Assembly: GCA_015478945.1 (NCBI GenBank)
Contig: JABUQX010007744.1
Span: 52,501 to 65,405 of the forward strand
Origin: Trachelipus rathkii
Taxonomy: Eukaryota; Arthropoda; Malacostraca; Isopoda; Trachelipodidae
Reading direction: 5' to 3'
DNA length: 12,905 bases
Made by a program: the position numbers and the translations under genes. The notes under the pieces were generated by a model. The model searched no databases, was not told the DNA's origin, and worked only from the letters and a program-made list of their open reading frames with translations. Below are positions 8,957-12,905 of this stretch, one piece after another (within the stretch, counting starts at the first letter, position 1; each line of letters starts with the position of its first letter).

Positions 8957-9275
8957 TTTTTAATGATTGGTGTCATGCAACATTTTTATTATTCATCTGA
9001 TAGGAATGAAACTTTTATGGCCTTTATAACTCGACGATATACACATATTTTATTTAGATAAATTTTCTGTACGCCTAATGGTTTTGCTGCTACTCACGGG
9101 AAAACTTTTTAAAATTTATAAGTTTTCCCATGAACAGCGGCAAAAGTATTTGGTATACAAAAATCTTATCTTAACACAATATGTTTATCCTTTCCAATTA
9201 TACATGCTCTGAAAGTTTCGTATTAATCGGATTTAAAATAAAAAAATATTGCAATTTTTCTTTTTTTTAGTTGGA
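8957..9275. repeat. Long imperfect palindrome 3 of the TTAA element
   Basis: The central arms are 26 bases at 9082-9107 and 9120-9145, with 22 complementary pairs, one T-G pair and three mismatches; the inner ends read GGGAAAACTT and AAGTTTTCCC. Outer segments (ATCTGATAGGAATGAAACTT on the left) mirror GAAAGTTTCGTATTAATCGG on the right. The centre is near 9113. It shares sequence with palindromes 1 and 2. Confidence 0.87.
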
Positions 9276-9289
9276 AAAAAAGAAAAAAA

Positions 9290-9600
9290 AGAAAAATTCA
9301 AATAATTGATGGCATATAACTTTTTGACTACTCATCTGATTGTAATTAAATTTTTACAACTTGTAAAAATTGGTGAGATACACCTTTTTTTATTTATATA
9401 AATTTGTTGTACCCAATGGTTTTGCCGCTGCTCATCTCATTTCTTGGATTATTTTACTAAAAATTTTTTTTTTTACATTGAGCAGCTATTTCGGGTATAA
9501 CAAAAAATCCAACACTATTTTATACTTTTCTTTTTTTGTTTTCAATTTCGTATACATTGATCAACATTTTGATGTATGATTCAGGCAAATATAAAACTTT
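9290..9600. repeat. Degenerate palindrome 4 of the TTAA element
   Basis: The left arm keeps the family order (ACTACTCATCTGATTGTAAT, GAGATACACC, GTACCCAATGG, TTTTGCCGCTGCTCAT). The right arm is only partly complementary (TTGAGCAGCTATTTCGGGTA, then a mirrored ATGATTCAGGCAAATATAAA region). It is the most diverged of the four. Confidence 0.65.
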
Positions 9601-9953
9601 CATTATGTTTCGGATAACTTTTAAATTTTTTGGAGAAAAAAAAAATTTGAGATTTAGCAAAAAAATCAAAAAAAAAAAATTATCTATATATTGCTGCTAA
9701 TTGTGAGTTATTTCATAAATCATATGTGTATAGCAAGTATTTTAGTGAAATCCGCTTGCAAAAATCTTTTGTAGTTCAGCAGAAATTCACTGTTAAAAAT
9801 TGCTGATCAAAATGCTGATTCATGATATTTGGGAAGAAATTACACAAAATCTAAACACTTTTTTTGCATGTGTCATTGAGATAAATATTGTAGAGAAATC
9901 TTTCTTCTTTCGAATGGTGTATAATTTATCCCAAACAAATTACATTAGTGTTG
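9601..9953. other. Right interior of the TTAA element, no gene
   Basis: This is AT-rich interior lacking clear palindromic symmetry, with scraps that resemble the palindrome family (TATTGCTGCTAATTGTGAG). Close to the right end, CTTCTTTCGAATGGTGT resembles GCTCTTTCCAATGGTGT near 8222-8238 of the left interior, in the same orientation. The 72-codon frame at 9800-10018 runs out of the element into satellite, so it is not a gene. Confidence 0.6.
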
Positions 9954-9970
9954 CTACGCGCAACGTCCCC
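9954..9970 (-). repeat. Right terminal inverted repeat of the TTAA element
   Basis: CTACGCGCAACGTCCCC, followed at once by TTAAATATTTTG, which is normal satellite sequence. The junction is therefore exact. Confidence 0.96.
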
Positions 9971-12806
9971 TTAAATATTTTGTTTTTACTAAAAAATTTA
10001 CTCTTTTTATGTTTATAACTTAAAAAATTTACATTTTTTCATACCTTAAAGCAGTAAATCAGTAAATCAGTAAATCAAACTAACCTCCATACCCTCATAC
10101 CCTTCTGTGATCTATTGATCTATTGATCTATTGATCTATTGATTCAAGTCATATTTTGTATAACATAACACAAAAACTTTTATTTATTTTTGTTTTGTTT
10201 CTTTAAACATTTTGTTTTTACTAAAAAATTTATTCTTTTTATGTTTATAACTTAAAAAAATTTGCATATTTACATACCTTAAAGCAGTAAATCAGTAAAT
10301 CAGTAAATCAAACTGCCCTCCATACCCTCATACCCTTCTGTGATCTATTGATCTATTGATCTATTGATTCAAATCATATTTTGTATAACATAACACAAAA
10401 ACTTTTATTTATTTTTGTTTTGTTTCTTTAAATATTTTGTTTTTACTAAAAAAATTTATTCTTTTTATGTTTATAACTTAAAAAATTTACATTTTTTCAT
10501 ACCTTAAAGCAGTAAATCAGTAAATCAGTAAATCAAACTAACCTCCATACCCTCATACCCTTCTGTGATCTATTGATCTATTGATCTATTGATTCAAGTC
10601 ATATTTTGTATAACATAAAACAAAACTTTTATTTATTTTTGTTTTATTTCTTTAAACTTTTCGTTTTTTTTTTACTATAAAATTTTATTTATTTTGTTTA
10701 ATTTGCTTTAAATATTTTGTTTTACATAAAAATTTATTCTTTTTATGTTTATAACTTAAAAATTTGCATATTTACATACCTTAAAGCAGTAAATCAGTAA
10801 ATCAGTAAATCAAACTGCCATACATAACCTCATACCCTTCTCTGATCTATTGATCTATTGATCTATTGATCTATTGATCTATTGATTCAAGTCATATTTT
10901 GTATAACATAACACAAAACTTTTATTTATTTTTGTTTTGTTCTTTAAACTTTTCGTTTTTTACTATAAAATTTTATTTATTTTGTTTAATTTGCTTTAAA
11001 TATTTTGTTTTTACTAAAAAATTTATTCTTTTTATGTTTATAACTTTAAAAAAATTTGCATATTTACATACCTTAAAGCAGTAAATCAGTAAATCAAACT
11101 GCCATACATACCCTCATACCCTTCCATGATCTATTGATCTATTGATCTATTGATCTATTGATTCAAGTCATATTTTGTATAACATAACACAAAACTTTTA
11201 TTTATTTTTGTTTTGTTCTTTAAACTTTTCGTTTTTTACTAAAAAATTTATTCCTTTTATGTTTATAACAAAATTTGCTTATTTACATACCTTAAAGCAG
11301 TAAATCAGTAAATCAGTAAATCAAACTACCCTCCATACCCTCATACCCATCCATGATCTATTGATCTATTGATCTATTGATCTATTGGTTCAAGTCATAT
11401 TTTGTATAACATAACACAAAACTTTTATTTATTTTTGTTTTGTTCTTTAAACTTTTCGTTTTTTACTATAAAATTTTATTTATTTTGTTTAATTTGCTTT
11501 AAATATTTTGTTTTTACTAAAAAATTTATTCTTTTTATGTTTATAACTTAAAAATTTGCATTTTTACATACCTTAAAACAGTAAATCAGTAAATCAGTAA
11601 ATCAAACTGCCCTCCATACCCTCATACCCTTCTGTGATCTATTGATCTATTGATCTATTGATCTATTGATCTACTGATTCAAGTCGTATTCTGTATAACA
11701 TAACACAAAACTTTTATTTATTTTTGTTTTGTTTCTTTAAACTTTCCGTTTTTACTAAAAAATTTATTCCTTTTATGTTTATAACTTAAAAAAATTTGCA
11801 TATTTACATACCTTAAAACAGTAAATCAGTAAATCAGTAAATCAAACTGCCCTCCATACCCTCATACCCATCCATGATCTATTGATCTATTGATCTATTG
11901 ATCTATTGATTCAAGTCATATTTTGTATAACATAACACAAAACTTTTATTTATTTTTGTTTTGTTTCTTTAAACTTTTCGTTTTTTACTATAAAATTTTA
12001 TTTATTTTGTTTAATTTAACAAAAATTTTGCATTTTTACATACCTAAAACAGTAAAATCAGTAAATCAGTAAATCAAACTGCCCTCCATGATCTATTGCT
12101 CTATTGATCTATTGATCTATTGATCTATTGATCTATTGATCTATTGATTCAAGTCATATTTTGTATAACATAACACAAAAACTTTTATTTATTTTTGTTT
12201 TGTTCTTTAAACTTTTCGTTTTTACTAAAAAATTTATTCCTTTTATGTTTATAACTTAAAAAATTTGCATATTTACATACCTTAAAACAGTAAATCAGTA
12301 AATCAGTAAATCAAACTGCCCTTCATACCCTCATTCCCATCCATGATCTATTGATCTATTGATCTATTGATTCAAGTCATATTTTGTATAACATTGATTC
12401 AAGTCATATTTGTATAACATAACACAAAACTTTTTTATTTTTGTTTTGTTTCTTTAAACTTTTCGTTTTTTACTAAAAAATTTATTCCTTTTTATGTTTA
12501 TAACTTAAAAAAAATTTGCATATTTACATACCTTAAAACAGTAAATCAGTAAATCAGTAAATCAAACTGCCCTCCATACCCTCATACCCATCCATGATCT
12601 ATTGATCTATTGATCTATTGATCTATTGATCTATTGATTCAAGTCATATTTTGTATAACATAACACAAAACTTTTATTTATTTTTGTTTTGTTTCTTTAA
12701 ACATTTTTGTTTTTACTAAAAAATTATTTATTTTGTTTAATTTGCTTTAAATATTTTGTTTTACTAAAAAATTTATTCATTTTATGTTTATAACTTAAAA
12801 AATTTT
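9971..12806. repeat. AT-rich satellite, right block (units 4-14)
   Basis: Eleven units anchored on the ACATACCTTAAA motif (TCATACC in units 4 and 6), at 10039, 10272, 10497, 10774, 11066, 11285, 11566, 11806, 12038, 12275 and 12526; spacings are 219-292 bp. Long units, and the segment after unit 14, gain a spacer of about 50 bp (for example about 10949-11010) containing TTTATTTTGTTTAATTTG. Each unit has two or three CAGTAAAT octamers and about three to seven GATCTATT octamers. Units 4-9 of this block read TTAAAGCAG; units 10-14 read AAAACAG (TTAAAACAG in all but unit 12, which has CTAAAACAG). The short frames in this region are incidental. Confidence 0.96.
12367..12419. repeat. Local tandem duplication within satellite unit 13
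   Basis: The segment TTGATTCAAGTCATAT...ATAACA is duplicated head to tail (27 and 26 bp; the second copy has lost one T). No other unit has this duplication. Confidence 0.93.
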
Positions 12807-12905
12807 TTTTTACTACTGGGAAGCGGCGCACGAAAACGCGAAAGAACACGATAAATGCGAAAACGGTTAAACACCAATTGAGGGGAAACCGGAACGAAGC
12901 ACAAC
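12807..12905. other. Satellite-to-unknown junction, window end
   Basis: After the T-rich satellite spacer the composition changes abruptly to GC-richer sequence with CG dinucleotides (GGGAAGCGGCGCACG, CACGATAAATGCGAAAACGG). About 100 bases are visible and contain no recognisable gene, repeat or element end. Confidence 0.6.

Larger units (their letters stand above)
8127..9970. mobile_element. Non-autonomous TTAA DNA transposon, Kolobok/T2-MITE-like
   Basis: Perfect 17-bp terminal inverted repeats: GGGGACGTTGCGCGTAG at 8127-8143 and its reverse complement at 9954-9970. TTAA lies immediately outside both ends (8123-8126 and 9971-9974), giving a 4-bp target duplication. Removing element plus one TTAA leaves a satellite period of 220 bp, normal for this array, and the satellite unit at 10425-10439 (TCTTTAAATATTTTG) shows the unoccupied site with one TTAA. 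Kolobok elements duplicate TTAA, and T2-type MITEs end in TTAAGGRR, which fits. piggyBac also uses TTAA but its ends usually begin CCC, so it is less likely; a TA duplication (mariner-type) cannot be excluded from sequence alone. The longest frames are 62-72 codons without transposase motifs. The element is 1844 bp, long for a MITE, because of internal palindromes. Confidence 0.9.

Noticed and set aside
8127..9970. piggyBac assignment from the TTAA target
   Set aside because: piggyBac termini normally begin with CCC next to TTAA, whereas these begin GGGG; kept only as a weaker alternative to Kolobok/T2.
5892..12650. Shared TCAAGTCA between the minisatellite hairpin and the satellite (GATTCAAGTCATATTTTG)
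   Set aside because: Only eight bases match, and the satellite lacks the opposite arm TGACTTGA at the proper distance; this is probably coincidence.
7523..12650. Satellite as a CRISPR-like or telomeric array
   Set aside because: The repeats are long, with internal slippage arrays and no unique spacers, and the octamers are not telomere repeats; the context is eukaryotic.

Overview
The window looks like repeat-dense intergenic DNA from an animal genome, most likely a decapod crustacean. That assignment is an inference. It rests on long (AT)n, (AAT)n and (ACT)n microsatellites and on decayed LINE pieces whose reading frames resemble the RT and post-RT segments very common in shrimp and crab genomes (for example MQVCVRSPWLFN, GRKVAGAIKS, SVLIYSSETM, LYKGLFRSCMKYCSHI). 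I found no intact protein-coding gene, no rRNA or tRNA gene and no CRISPR array. Open frames above 60 codons are microsatellite translations, antisense shadows, or one scrap of a dead reverse transcriptase.

Layout. Positions 1-3024 hold two dead copies of one non-LTR retrotransposon family, pointing away from each other (minus strand about 70-1233, plus strand about 1365-2945). (AT)n tracts lie outside and between them. Positions 3025-4236 are a microsatellite cluster: AT, a compound AT/TG tract, ACT, AAT, and a second AAT. Positions 4237-5220 hold the 3' remnant of a second, different LINE (recognisable at 4673-4990) and AT-rich unique sequence. Positions 5221-6830 are a complex locus with a 34-bp direct repeat 420 bp apart, a CGGAGC hexanucleotide array, a minisatellite of about 135 bp whose units each carry a strong hairpin, and a GC-rich hairpin. 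Positions 6831-7450 are unrecognised sequence passing into T-rich DNA with a 50-nt T run.

From about 7451 to 12806 there is an AT-rich satellite of at least 14 units (219-292 bp). Each unit has two nested octamer arrays, CAGTAAAT and GATCTATT. The array is interrupted at 8127-9970 by a 1844-bp DNA transposon. This element has perfect 17-bp terminal inverted repeats (GGGGACGTTGCGCGTAG) flanked on both sides by TTAA, and other satellite units show the matching unoccupied site. It encodes no transposase. Its ends, TTAAGGGG, fit the TTAAGGRR signature of T2-type MITEs of the Kolobok superfamily. The interior is a head-to-tail series of about four long imperfect palindromes of about 300 bp each, so a transcript would fold into successive long hairpins.

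The most interesting items are the palindrome-array interior of the TTAA element and the compensatory base changes in the minisatellite hairpin. The last 100 bases (12807-12905) leave the satellite and enter unidentified, more GC-rich sequence.
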